A DNA stretch of 64,000 nucleotides, taken from Bacteroidales bacterium. GTDB lineage: Bacteria > Bacteroidota > Bacteroidia > Bacteroidales > UBA4417. The stretch is from assembly GCA_016707785.1 (NCBI GenBank), contig JADJGZ010000023.1, forward strand, positions 16,889 through 80,888, written 5' to 3'. The position numbers were made by a program, and so were the translations under genes. Positions 1-8,549 of this stretch are shown one piece after another (the stretch's first letter is position 1; every line of letters begins with the position of its first letter). The notes beneath the pieces are model-generated. The model searched no databases. It had not been told where the DNA came from and saw only the letters and a list, made by a program, of their open reading frames with translations.

Positions 1-491
1 ACAATCTCTCAATAAATGTTCAACCAGAGATTGTTTACAATATGAATATCCCACTTGGTATTAAAATCGGAGTGGCTGGTACTTATAAGTTAAAAGCTGA
101 AGATATAACCTCATTCGGTGCAGATGTTGCCTTATTTATAGAAGATCTTTCAACAGGCAGTATCATTGATCTGAGATCCACACCTGAATACACTTTCGAA
201 GCAATGACAGGTGATTCCGAAAGATTCAGAATCCGTTTTGAAAAATCAACAGGGTTGGAATCCAATCAGGGAGCAAATTCCAGTGTTTTTGCCAATGGTA
301 AGAATATAATCGTTTCAAACCTTAGCGGTGTTGCTGAAGTATATTCAGTATCAGGCCAGAAAATTACTTCAATGCAATTGTCAGACAATTCATTGAATAC
401 TATTGACCTGGGGTATGCTGCAAATGGGGTTTATCTCGTGAAAATCATATCTGGTGAAGATACATTCATCACAAAAGTGCTGGTTAAATAA
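1..491 (+). CDS. C-terminal part of a T9SS-exported surface protein (5' end outside window)
   Basis: The frame is open from the first bases of the window, so this is the 3' end of a longer gene; the ATG at 42 is internal. The visible part of about 160 residues has a beta-rich segment and then a C-terminal domain of about 75 residues with the usual T9SS type A sorting order: a V-x-N-L-S-G stretch, VYSVSGQKI, and a final NGVYLVKI followed by ITKVLVK. Such domains direct export through the outer membrane by the type IX system and are then usually removed. The rest of the protein, and so its function, lies upstream. It ends 30 bp before the PID-CTERM gene on the same strand. Confidence 0.8.
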   Translation, partial: NLSINVQPEIVYNMNIPLGIKIGVAGTYKLKAEDITSFGADVALFIEDLSTGSIIDLRSTPEYTFEAMTGDSERFRIRFEKSTGLESNQGANSSVFANGKNIIVSNLSGVAEVYSVSGQKITSMQLSDNSLNTIDLGYAANGVYLVKIISGEDTFITKVLVK

Positions 492-521
492 TTTAGTGTT
501 CGACACCTAAGATTTACTACA

Positions 522-764
522 ATGAAAAAAATATCTAGAAATATATTAGTGGCAATAGTACTGGTTGCAGCTGCTCTGATACTTGAGCCTGTGCAAGCAC
601 AACCCCCAACACCAAATACCGGAAATAATGGTGGTGTAGCTATGGGTGGTGGACCGGGAAATGCACCCATCGATGGTGGAATTGCTATCCTTATGACTTT
701 GGCTGTTAGCTATGGTTTCAGGAAAGTTAAATTGTTAAACAAGAAAGAAGAGAGTTCTAATTAA
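522..764 (+). CDS. Small PID-CTERM-like sorted protein
   Basis: This 80-residue protein has an N-terminal signal peptide (MKKISRNILVAIVLVAAA, probable cleavage after VQA) and a low-complexity Gly/Asn/Pro region (residues 28-50). It then has a PIDGGIAIL motif, a short hydrophobic stretch to about residue 65 and a basic tail (RKVKLLNKK). This order matches the PID-CTERM tripartite sorting signal of small Bacteroidota proteins, which is thought to be recognised by an exosortase-like enzyme; that role is an inference from family knowledge. Almost nothing remains between the two hydrophobic ends, so the mature product would be a short Gly-rich peptide. It lies between two T9SS-protein genes and is followed by a strong terminator. 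Confidence 0.7.
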   Translation: MKKISRNILVAIVLVAAALILEPVQAQPPTPNTGNNGGVAMGGGPGNAPIDGGIAILMTLAVSYGFRKVKLLNKKEESSN

Positions 765-790
765 ACGAAGCTGAACATAGATTGAAAGAT

Positions 791-830
791 GCTTTACCAA
801 ACACTTTTTATGTGTTTGGTAAAGCTTTTT
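791..830 (+). terminator. Rho-independent terminator after the PID-CTERM gene
   Basis: A perfect 14-bp stem (791-804 pairing with 812-825) encloses a 7-base loop and is followed by five T. It closes the transcript of the small PID-CTERM gene and separates it from the next T9SS gene. Confidence 0.85.
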
Positions 831-861
831 GAGTATACAAAAACTAAATATGGAAGATAAA

Positions 862-2865
862 ATGAGAAAGACGAGTTTGTTATTGTTTGCCTTGAGTTTG
901 TTCACATTTATTCAGGCGCAGGTTACTGTGAAAATCGGAAATACTATTGAAGCTGATCCCGGTACCATCATTCATGTGCCAATCTCTGTCACAGGCGTTG
1001 ATGCATCCACTGCTGGTATTCCCATAACTGCAATGGAATTACATATCAGCTATACGAGCAGCTATCTGACCTATGATTCAACCCTGAATTTCAATACCCT
1101 TGTACCGGTTGAACAATGGTTTTATGGAATAACTGAAGTGGAATATAGCACCAACTGGATCGAACCAGGCCTGAATCCATTGAGTATACCTGACAATACC
1201 ATATTGTTCGAAATTTCATTTCTATATTTAGGTGGAACCACAACATTAGAGTTTATACCTGAAAAATGTGAGTTCCTGGACAATGCATACAACAAAATTG
1301 AAGGCGTACAATTCATAAATGGGCAGGTTACACCCTCTTCAGGTTCAGGCATCTCCAGATGGAATGGAGTAGGTTCCTGGAATACAGCCGCTAACTGGAG
1401 CAACGGAATTCCTGGTGAAGGTACAGTTGCTCTTTTAGAAACAGGCACTCTTATGGTAGAATCGAATGCCGTATGTAAGGCGCTCACTGTCAGTAACAAC
1501 ACTCAATTGAATGTTCTTCCGGGTTTTTCACTCACCATTGACAGTACCTTTAATAATGAGGGCAATTTTCTAATTTCATCCAATGAAACAGGAACAGGCT
1601 CATTAATAGTAAACAGGGAAATGATTGGAAGTGGTAGTTTTCAGGCTGACCAATTCATGGATTTTGGAGTAGGACGAAAATATCTGATATCTTCGCCTGT
1701 TGAGAGTGTAACCGCCGGGACTCTTGCCGGAGTTGGTACCGAAGAATACCTCGAAAATGGAGGCAACTGGACTCCTTTGAACACAAATACTCAATTAATT
1801 ACAGGTACAGGATACAGGGCCTCTGGCTCAGGTGAAGTAACCTTGAATTTTTCAGGCGATTTTGCTGTAAATAATAAGGTGATCACTAACCTCGATTTTT
1901 CCAATCCTCTGGCAGGAAAAATGAAAGGAATGAACCTGATTGGAAATCCTTTCCCTTCTGCGATAGCCTGGAATCAGGGAGATTGGGTGAAAAATAATTT
2001 GGATTACTCAATTTATGCATGGAATGGATATAAATATGTATGCTGGAATGGTCAGATTGGTTCGTTTACTGATGGCGTTATCCCTTCAATGCAAGGATTC
2101 TTTGTAAGATGTAACTCACAAAATGCTGCATTGACAATTCCTGCAAATTCAAAGTTACACAGCAACCTTCCTTACCAGAAATCGATCGAAAGTGTCGAGA
2201 ATCTTTTCACTGTGAAAATAGAAAAACAGTCTGACCCGGATCATTTTGATGAAACTTTCGTGAATATAAACAGTCAGGCCTCCAATAATTTCGATGCGCA
2301 ATTTGATGCATTCAAATTTTTTGGAGAAGATCAATATCCCCAGGTTTATACGCTTTCATCTGATAACAACGAACTTGCAATCAACACTCAGCCTTCATAC
2401 CAGTCACTTCCTCTCATCTTTAAGCTGTCAGTACCCGGAACTTATAAAATTTCATTTGGCGGACTTGGCTCTTTTCTTCCCGACCAGGGTTTCACTCTTG
2501 AAGATAAAGTGGAGAGTTCATTTATGAATATCCGAACTTCCGATTCCTATATATTTGTTTCAGATGGTATTACAGAACCAGGCCGTTTCGTGATTCACTT
2601 CTATGAGGTTGGTATGGAAGAACTTTCAAGTATTCCACTTAGAGTATTTATGGATAAAGATCAATTGCAAATCTATTCTGATGAGGGCCTGCAACAAATT
2701 GATCAAATTCGCATATATGATGTAAGTGGTATCCAAAGGCTCAGCAAATCCAATTACCAGGTAAATGAATCGTTAAATGTGGATTTTCTTAATCCCGGGA
2801 TATACCTCGCCCAAATTGTAATCGGCAATAAAATGAAATCTTACAAACTGCTAAAAACTCAATAG
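862..2865 (+). CDS. Secreted T9SS type A sorting protein with cohesin-like N-terminal region
   Basis: The frame is open from 829, but the ATG at 862 gives a clean signal peptide (MRKTSLLLFALSLFTFIQAQ), so I start there (667 residues). Residues about 20-155 resemble a cohesin/dockerin-type beta domain (VKIGNTIEADPGTIIHVPIS, later ISFLYLGG). A segment starting SWNTAANWSNGIPG follows, a pattern common in large Bacteroidota surface proteins. The last 75 residues form a T9SS sorting domain (IRIYDVSG, then NPGIYLAQIVIGNKMKSYKLLK). No catalytic motif is visible. It is probably a cell-surface or released adhesin or matrix protein, an inference from architecture only. It is flanked by terminators and is likely transcribed alone. 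Confidence 0.85.
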   Translation: MRKTSLLLFALSLFTFIQAQVTVKIGNTIEADPGTIIHVPISVTGVDASTAGIPITAMELHISYTSSYLTYDSTLNFNTLVPVEQWFYGITEVEYSTNWIEPGLNPLSIPDNTILFEISFLYLGGTTTLEFIPEKCEFLDNAYNKIEGVQFINGQVTPSSGSGISRWNGVGSWNTAANWSNGIPGEGTVALLETGTLMVESNAVCKALTVSNNTQLNVLPGFSLTIDSTFNNEGNFLISSNETGTGSLIVNREMIGSGSFQADQFMDFGVGRKYLISSPVESVTAGTLAGVGTEEYLENGGNWTPLNTNTQLITGTGYRASGSGEVTLNFSGDFAVNNKVITNLDFSNPLAGKMKGMNLIGNPFPSAIAWNQGDWVKNNLDYSIYAWNGYKYVCWNGQIGSFTDGVIPSMQGFFVRCNSQNAALTIPANSKLHSNLPYQKSIESVENLFTVKIEKQSDPDHFDETFVNINSQASNNFDAQFDAFKFFGEDQYPQVYTLSSDNNELAINTQPSYQSLPLIFKLSVPGTYKISFGGLGSFLPDQGFTLEDKVESSFMNIRTSDSYIFVSDGITEPGRFVIHFYEVGMEELSSIPLRVFMDKDQLQIYSDEGLQQIDQIRIYDVSGIQRLSKSNYQVNESLNVDFLNPGIYLAQIVIGNKMKSYKLLKTQ

Positions 2866-2901
2866 AACTTTTTTACTCCTGATCTTCTCAGGATATGAAC
2901 G

Positions 2902-2948
2902 GCCACTTAAACTGGTATCAGCGTATACCCATAGTTTAAGTGGCTTTT
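2902..2948 (+). terminator. Terminator after the T9SS protein gene
   Basis: A 12-bp stem (2902-2913 with 2933-2944, GCCACTTAAACT/AGTTTAAGTGGC) is followed by TTTTC. It ends the preceding T9SS transcript before the phosphate module. Confidence 0.75.
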
Positions 2949-3068
2949 CAATTATCAAGCAATTGTTACTATATCCTTAAGGAGTTAACATTATAGTAAT
3001 ACGAAATTAATTAACAGGTAAGATAGGCGACTTTACTTTGCAGTGTCAAACCACTAAAAAACAATAGT

Positions 3069-4414
3069 ATGAATATTTTATGCAGGAAAAGCTTGCTTTT
3101 AATTGTAGCAACTACCTTATTTTCATTCTCTTCATTGATCCTTAAAGCCCAGGAAGAAGTTATCGTTCCGGAGGTTGTTGATACATTGAATGGGAAAATT
3201 GAGACCGTGAAGTCAGATGTGGAAATGCTGAAACGATTGAAAATTACCGGTTATATCCAGGGACAATGGCAAATTGCTGATACAATCGGTTCTTCTACCG
3301 CTTTCTCGGGTGGTGCGATGCCAAAATATAGCGATAATCGCTTTGCGGTTAGAAGAGGAAGAATAAAGTTTTCCTATGAGAATGAATTCTCTACCTATGT
3401 ATTACAGTTGGATGGAACAGAAAAAGGAGTTGCGATTAAAGATGCATATATTGCTGTTCGCGAACCCTGGGCCCAGTTTGCTACTTTAACTGCAGGCGTT
3501 TTCGACCGTCCGTTTGGATATGAAATTACTTATTCCTCCAGTGCCCGCGAAACACCGGAGCGTGCCAGGATATTCCAAACACTTTTCCCGGGTGAACGTG
3601 ATTTAGGTGCTAAGATCACTTTACAGCCTATGAAAGGAAGCCGATTCGATTTTATCCGCCTGGATGCAGGTTTATTCGTAGGAAATGGAATCAACAGTGA
3701 ATTTGATAAGAAAAAGGATTTCATCGGCAGATTGGGATTTTCAAAAGCAAACCGCGCCGAAACATTTAAATATGGCATGGGTGTTTCTTATTACAATGGA
3801 AGCGTTCTCCAGGGTACTAAATTCATTTATACCCCGGGAACAATGACCGACGGTTCAACATTAGGGTTTTTAGTGGATTCAACCAGTTCCAACAAATTTG
3901 AGTTTGCAAAAAGACAATATACCGGGGTTGATCTTCAACTCAGCCTTTTCTCTGTAATAGGGATTTCAACCATCCGTGCTGAATACCTGATGGGCGACCA
4001 ACCAGGAGGAAAAACCAGCAGTAACAGCATAGCCTCGGGAACCGCTCCTGATTATGATACTTATGTCAGGCAATTCACCGGGGATATGTGTATTTTATTC
4101 AATCCATCGGACAGTCAAAACACCAGTTCGTGTTTAAATATGATTGGCTCGATCCCAATACTAAGGTTTCCGGTAATGAAATCAAAAGTAAATCGGATGC
4201 AGGGAAATCTACAGGACTTAGCAATGCTGATATCCAATACACCACAATAGGATTAGGTTGGAATTATCGTTTTAATAGCCAGGTGAAATTAATGGCTTAT
4301 TATGAAATTGTTAAGAACGAAACTACAGGTATCTCTGGCACAAATTCTGTAAATAATTACTCGAAGGACTTGAAAGATAATATTTTTACGCTGAGAGTCC
4401 AGTATAAATTCTAG
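3069..4414 (+). pseudogene. Phosphate-selective O/P-type porin, interrupted by a frameshift near 4080
   Basis: The product starts with a signal peptide (MNILCRKSLLLIVATTLFSFSSLILKAQ). It continues as an outer-membrane beta-barrel of the porin O/P family: GYIQGQWQ, then RFAVRRGRIKF and a run of alternating beta strands. The first frame (3069-4250) goes out of register at about 4080. The correct C-terminal strands (YVYFIQSIGQ to a final FTLRVQYKF) lie in another frame up to 4414. Adding one G to the GGGG run at 4080-4083 restores a continuous protein of about 448 residues that ends in the C-terminal Phe typical of outer-membrane barrels. The gene is first in the pst/pho module and probably admits phosphate through the outer membrane. 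Whether the lesion is real or a base-calling error cannot be told from one sequence. Confidence 0.8.
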
Positions 4415-4484
4415 TCAGAGTTAATATAAAATTAACATTGGCTTAAGATTGAAATAATAAAATAGAAGGTAATTTGTAAAAAAA

Positions 4485-5314
4485 ATGACGATGAAAAATT
4501 TAATCTTGTTTATGATGGTAGTTGCTTTTGCAACCTCCATTCAAGCTCAAAAGGTGAGTTTTAAGGTAAAAGGCAGTGACACTGTTTTGCCTCTGACACA
4601 AAAGAAGCAGAAGTATATATGAAGAAAAACTCCAATGCTTCAATCATGGTAACGGGTGGTGGCTCGGGAGTTGGTATCTCAGCTTTACTAAGCGGAACTA
4701 CTGATATAGCACAATCATCAAGAAGCTTAAAACTTGATGAGAAAATGAAACTGAATGATGCCGGTAAAGCCTTCAAGGAAACCATTATTGCTTATGATGC
4801 TCTGGCAGCTATCGTTCATCCTTCAAATAAGGTTGCGAAACTAACACGCGAGCAATTGGAGGGGATTTTTACTGGCAAAATTACAAACTGGAAGCAAGTA
4901 GGAGGGGATGACCTCAAGATTGTTGTGTATTCAAGGGAAACTAGTTCTGGTACCTATGAATTTTTCAAAGAACATGTCCTGAATAAGAAAAACTATGCAT
5001 CATCTGCCTTGTTAATGCCTGCCACCGGTGCAATTGTGCAGAGTGTAAGCCAGACTAAAGGAGCCATTGGTTATGTGGGATTAGCTTACCTTGAAAAAAG
5101 TGTAAAAGCAATCGATGTTTCCTATGATAAAGGCAAAACTTTTGTAAAACCAAGTGTTGAAAATGCTAAGAGTAAAAAGTATCCTATTACCCGTCCTCTT
5201 TACTATTATTACCTGGTAAAAACTGAAAAGACTATTCTGCCTTTCCTGAATTTCATACTTTCTGCAGAAGGACAAAAAATAGTGTTGGATGAAGGCTATG
5301 TGCCGGTTAAATAA
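4485..5314 (+). pseudogene. pstS: Phosphate ABC transporter substrate-binding protein PstS, frameshifted near 4600
   Basis: The N-terminus (ATG at 4485 or 4491) encodes a signal peptide (MKNLILFMMVVAFATSIQAQ) and the start of a periplasmic phosphate-binding protein (VKGSDTVLPL). That frame then stops at 4627. The rest, with MVTGGGSGVG, ITNWKQVGG and YSRETSSGTYEFF, runs in another frame to 5314. One extra A in the AAAA run at 4600-4603 would join them into a protein of about 275 residues, the usual length for Bacteroidota PstS. The TGGGSGVG and SRETSSGT loops are the phosphate-contacting regions of the family. It sits between the porin and pstC and is followed by a terminator. As sequenced, no intact PstS is made from this gene. 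Confidence 0.85.
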
Positions 5315-5351
5315 TATGTGTGATAAAAATAGCTTATAAATTGAGGTTTGA

Positions 5352-5389
5352 AAGGAAGGAATTACTAATTGTATACTCCTTCCTTTTTT
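5352..5389 (+). terminator. Terminator after pstS
   Basis: AAGGAAGGA (5352-5360) pairs with TCCTTCCTT (5377-5385) around a 16-base loop, followed by a T run. It would separate the porin-pstS transcript from pstC onward, or attenuate it so that the binding protein is made in excess. Confidence 0.65.
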
Positions 5390-5563
5390 ATTCTTATCAA
5401 AATGTGGCAATTAGTTAGAAAGAATAAAACCAGATTTTTTTTGTATTAGTTCATATACAAAACTGAAAAGGAGTAAATTTATTTGTTAAGGTTGAATAGA
5501 ATGAACGAGAAGGATGCAGAATGAAAAAAATTTAGGAAAGTATTTGAACATTTTATTGAAGGA

Positions 5564-6721
5564 GTGCTTTTTTCCAGCAGCACCATTACTTCATTAACAG
5601 TCATCCTGATCATTGTTTTCCTCTTCAGGGAAGGGATTGGGATCTTTCAGGCATCACCCCTCGAGACTAATTTTGTAATTGAAGTTAGTGAAGTAAATCC
5701 TATCAAGGAACTAAATGCCACCCAGGTAAAATTAATCTTTAACCAGGATATCACTAACTGGAAGGATGTTGGTGGAAACAATGACAGTATTATCCTCTTT
5801 ACTACATCTGACATCACTACATATTATTCAGAAGAAGAACTTGGTGCCAATCTTGAATTTCTTCCAATGAAGTTTGACGATTTTATCAGGAAAAACCCTG
5901 GTGCAATCATGTACATCTCCGAAAAAAATCTTCCTGAGAATTTTGGAGGGCATACAATAAAAGTAAAAGATATATCACTCAGGGATTTCATATTCGGACA
6001 ACAATGGTATCCAACTTCTGAACCTATCCCTAGTTATGGGATTTGGCCTATGATCGTGGGTACTCTTATGGTTACTCTTGGAGCATTATTGTTTGCCATA
6101 CCATTAGGTATTGCAACTGCTTTATATATGGCAGAAGTAGCCAGTATGAAGGTCAGGAATTTATTGAAACCTGTGGTTGAACTATTGGCTGGAATTCCTT
6201 CTGTTGTTTTTGGCTTTTTCGGTTTAATCATTATTGTTCCACTGGTTCAGCAAATTTTCAAACTTGAAGTGGGAGAAACAGTGCTGGCAGGAAGTATTGT
6301 TCTGGGTATCATGGCTTTGCCAACTATCATCACAATTACCGAAGATTCAATACGTACAACTCCCCAATCACTAAAGGAAGCAAGTCTTGCCTTAGGTGCT
6401 ACCCGTTGGCAAACATTGGTCAGGGTGGTAATCCCTTATGCAAAATCCGGAATTTCAACAGCCATCATTCTTGGAATTGGCAGAGCCATCGGTGAGACCA
6501 TGGCAGTACTCATGGTAACAGGTAATGCATCCAATATTCCTCACTCTTTCCTCGTCCCAGCAAGAACAATACCTGCTACCATTGCTGCCGAACTAGGTGA
6601 AGCACCATACGGGGGCCTACATTTTAAAGCCCTTTTTGCTCTTGGGATCGTACTGTTCATCTTTACCATTATCATCAATTTCACTGTTGAGTTTATTAAA
6701 AACAGTAACAGAAAAAGATAG
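5564..6721 (+). CDS. pstC: Phosphate ABC transporter permease PstC with a PstS-like periplasmic insertion
   Basis: This is the inner-membrane permease of the phosphate importer. Residues 7-24 form the first membrane helix. The typical BPD_transp_1 core follows from about residue 160, with the EAA-type loop LKEASLALGATRWQTLVRVV that contacts PstB. Between them, residues about 38-150 form an extra periplasmic domain. Its NATQVKLIFNQDITNWKDVGG segment and GAIMYIS stretch resemble a lobe of PstS. The listed start is GTG at 5564. The frame is open upstream to a TGA at 5522 and encodes KKFRKVFEHFIEG, which looks like the true N-terminus; an ATG at 5521 would read into it if the A7 run (5524-5530) were one base shorter. 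The start is therefore uncertain and the gene may be mildly damaged. Confidence 0.85.
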   Translation: MLFSSSTITSLTVILIIVFLFREGIGIFQASPLETNFVIEVSEVNPIKELNATQVKLIFNQDITNWKDVGGNNDSIILFTTSDITTYYSEEELGANLEFLPMKFDDFIRKNPGAIMYISEKNLPENFGGHTIKVKDISLRDFIFGQQWYPTSEPIPSYGIWPMIVGTLMVTLGALLFAIPLGIATALYMAEVASMKVRNLLKPVVELLAGIPSVVFGFFGLIIIVPLVQQIFKLEVGETVLAGSIVLGIMALPTIITITEDSIRTTPQSLKEASLALGATRWQTLVRVVIPYAKSGISTAIILGIGRAIGETMAVLMVTGNASNIPHSFLVPARTIPATIAAELGEAPYGGLHFKALFALGIVLFIFTIIINFTVEFIKNSNRKR

Positions 6722-6773
6722 TGGCTGAAACTATAATTAACTCATATTGAGGCAATAATTTCAATTACAAAAA

Positions 6774-7631
6774 GTGACAAAGAAGCAATTAATACAGAAA
6801 GTGGCATTTACATCCTTTGGATTGGTAAGCCTCATTGTCGTAGGAATACTTTTTTCAATCCTGGGGTTTATTGCCGTTAGGGGGATTTCCGTTATCAGTT
6901 GGGAATTCCTTACGTCTATGCCTGAAGACGGAATGACAAAGGGTGGCATATTCCCTGCTATCGTTGGAACAGGATGCCTGGTCCTTGGATCCATGGTATT
7001 TGCTTTTCCAATTGGCGTTCTTAGTGGAATTTATACCAATGAATACCTGAAAGATTCCTGGTTTAAAAGGTTTATCAGGGTTATGACCAATAACTTGTCC
7101 GGCATTCCATCCATTGTATTCGGACTTTTTGGGATGGCTTTGTTTGTGAATTATCTTGAATTCGGTGACTCAATTATTGCGGGTTCTCTAACTCTCGGAC
7201 TTCTTACCTTACCTGTAGTAATCAGGACAACTGAAGAGGCCCTGAAATCAGTGGATGACTCTTTAAGGTTGGGAAGTTATGCCTTAGGAGCCACAAAACT
7301 GCAGACAATTCGAAGGGTTGTACTGCCAGTAGCTTATCCAAATATTATTACTGGGCTCATTCTCTCTATCGGAAGAGTATCAGGGGAAACTGCTCCTATC
7401 TTATTTACGGTAGCAGCCTATTTCCTGCCCAAATTACCAACCGGATTATCCGATCAGGTAATGGCCCTGCCTTACCATCTTTATGTGCTGTCAACCAGTG
7501 GTACAAACATGGAAGAATCAAGGCCAATGGCCTATGGTACTGCTTTCGTTCTGATCGCAATTGTGCTTATTATTAATACTACGGCAAGTTTTATTCGCCG
7601 CCGCTTGCAAAAAAGAGTCAAAATGGATTAA
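6774..7631 (+). CDS. pstA: Phosphate ABC transporter permease PstA
   Basis: A 285-residue integral membrane protein with about six helices, partner of PstC in the PstSCAB phosphate importer. It has the BPD_transp_1 signature with the PstB-contacting loop (LRLGSYALGATKLQTIRRVV, residues about 165-184) and the conserved ISGR-like segment LSIGRVSGETAPI. The chosen start is GTG at 6774, giving MTKKQLIQKVAFTSFG ahead of the first membrane helix; no ATG gives a better N-terminus. It lies 52 bp after pstC and 92 bp before pstB, in the usual pst order. The frame is intact, unlike its upstream neighbours. Confidence 0.95.
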   Translation: MTKKQLIQKVAFTSFGLVSLIVVGILFSILGFIAVRGISVISWEFLTSMPEDGMTKGGIFPAIVGTGCLVLGSMVFAFPIGVLSGIYTNEYLKDSWFKRFIRVMTNNLSGIPSIVFGLFGMALFVNYLEFGDSIIAGSLTLGLLTLPVVIRTTEEALKSVDDSLRLGSYALGATKLQTIRRVVLPVAYPNIITGLILSIGRVSGETAPILFTVAAYFLPKLPTGLSDQVMALPYHLYVLSTSGTNMEESRPMAYGTAFVLIAIVLIINTTASFIRRRLQKRVKMD

Positions 7632-7723
7632 TAAATAAAAATCCATAGGAAAAATCTGGGTTTAGAGTTTTATAACAGCGTTGATGCAATTAATTTGTAG
7701 AGAAATAAAAGTAAAATAGAATA

Positions 7724-8476
7724 ATGATACAGGCTGAAGCAAAGAAAGTGAATGTATGGTATGACGATTATCTTGCATTGAAAGATATCAATATGAGTTT
7801 TGAGCCTAATACGGTGACAGCACTCATTGGACCATCAGGATGCGGTAAATCTACCTTCCTCAGACTCTTTAACCGAATGAATGACCTGATCAGCAGTTTT
7901 AGGCTCGAAGGTCTTATCACTGTTGATGGACAGAATATTTATTCACGTGAAGTGAAAATCGATGAAATCAGGAAACAAATCGGGATGGTCTTTCAAAAAC
8001 CTAACCCATTCCCTAAATCTATTTATGAAAATGTTGCTTACGGCTTAAGAGTAAATGGTGTTAACGACAGAAGAACACTCGATGAAGTAGTCGAACGTTC
8101 GCTGAAACAAGCCGCTCTCTGGGATGAAGTGAAGGACAATCTGAAAAAGTCAGCCATGGCGATTTCTGGCGGACAACAACAAAGACTTTGCATAGCACGC
8201 GCACTTGCAGTAGAGCCGAAACTTATACTCATGGATGAACCGGCTTCTGCTCTTGATCCCATCTCCACCGCGAAAATTGAAGAACTCATATTTGAGTTGA
8301 AAAAAGAATTCACTATCCTGATTGTTACCCATAATCTTCAGCAAGCTGGAAGAATAAGCGATTATACAGGTTTTTTCTACCTCGGAGAACTCATCGAACA
8401 CGATCTTACTCAGAAAATTTTCTTGAATCCAAGCCAGGAACGAACCCAGAATTATATTACCGGAAGATTTGGTTGA
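7724..8476 (+). CDS. pstB: Phosphate ABC transporter ATP-binding protein PstB
   Basis: A 250-residue ABC ATPase that powers phosphate import through PstCA. Walker A is GPSGCGKST (about residues 36-44), the Q-loop lies in GMVFQKPNPFP (a PstB hallmark), the signature is ISGGQQQR and Walker B is LILMDEPASALD, followed by the switch His in IVTHNLQQA. Length and motifs match PstB closely. It is followed after 73 bp by phoU, consistent with one pstCAB-phoU transcript. Confidence 0.97.
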   Translation: MIQAEAKKVNVWYDDYLALKDINMSFEPNTVTALIGPSGCGKSTFLRLFNRMNDLISSFRLEGLITVDGQNIYSREVKIDEIRKQIGMVFQKPNPFPKSIYENVAYGLRVNGVNDRRTLDEVVERSLKQAALWDEVKDNLKKSAMAISGGQQQRLCIARALAVEPKLILMDEPASALDPISTAKIEELIFELKKEFTILIVTHNLQQAGRISDYTGFFYLGELIEHDLTQKIFLNPSQERTQNYITGRFG

Positions 8477-8549
8477 TCAGGAAAATGGTTTGCTCTGGTA
8501 GATTTTTACCAGTAAAATAATGAAAGTGATAATTTAATGAAATAAAATC

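Noticed and set aside
2980..4440. Shared TTAACATT words before the porin and pstS as Pho boxes
   Set aside because: Only one short AT-rich word is shared; that is expected by chance in this composition.
4600..4627. Programmed frameshift in pstS
   Set aside because: No slippery heptamer with a downstream stem is evident, and a simple one-base deletion in an A run explains it.
5522..5524. TGA in front of pstC read as selenocysteine
   Set aside because: No Sec insertion hairpin is evident, PstC is not a known selenoprotein, and an indel in the adjacent A7 run explains the frame better.
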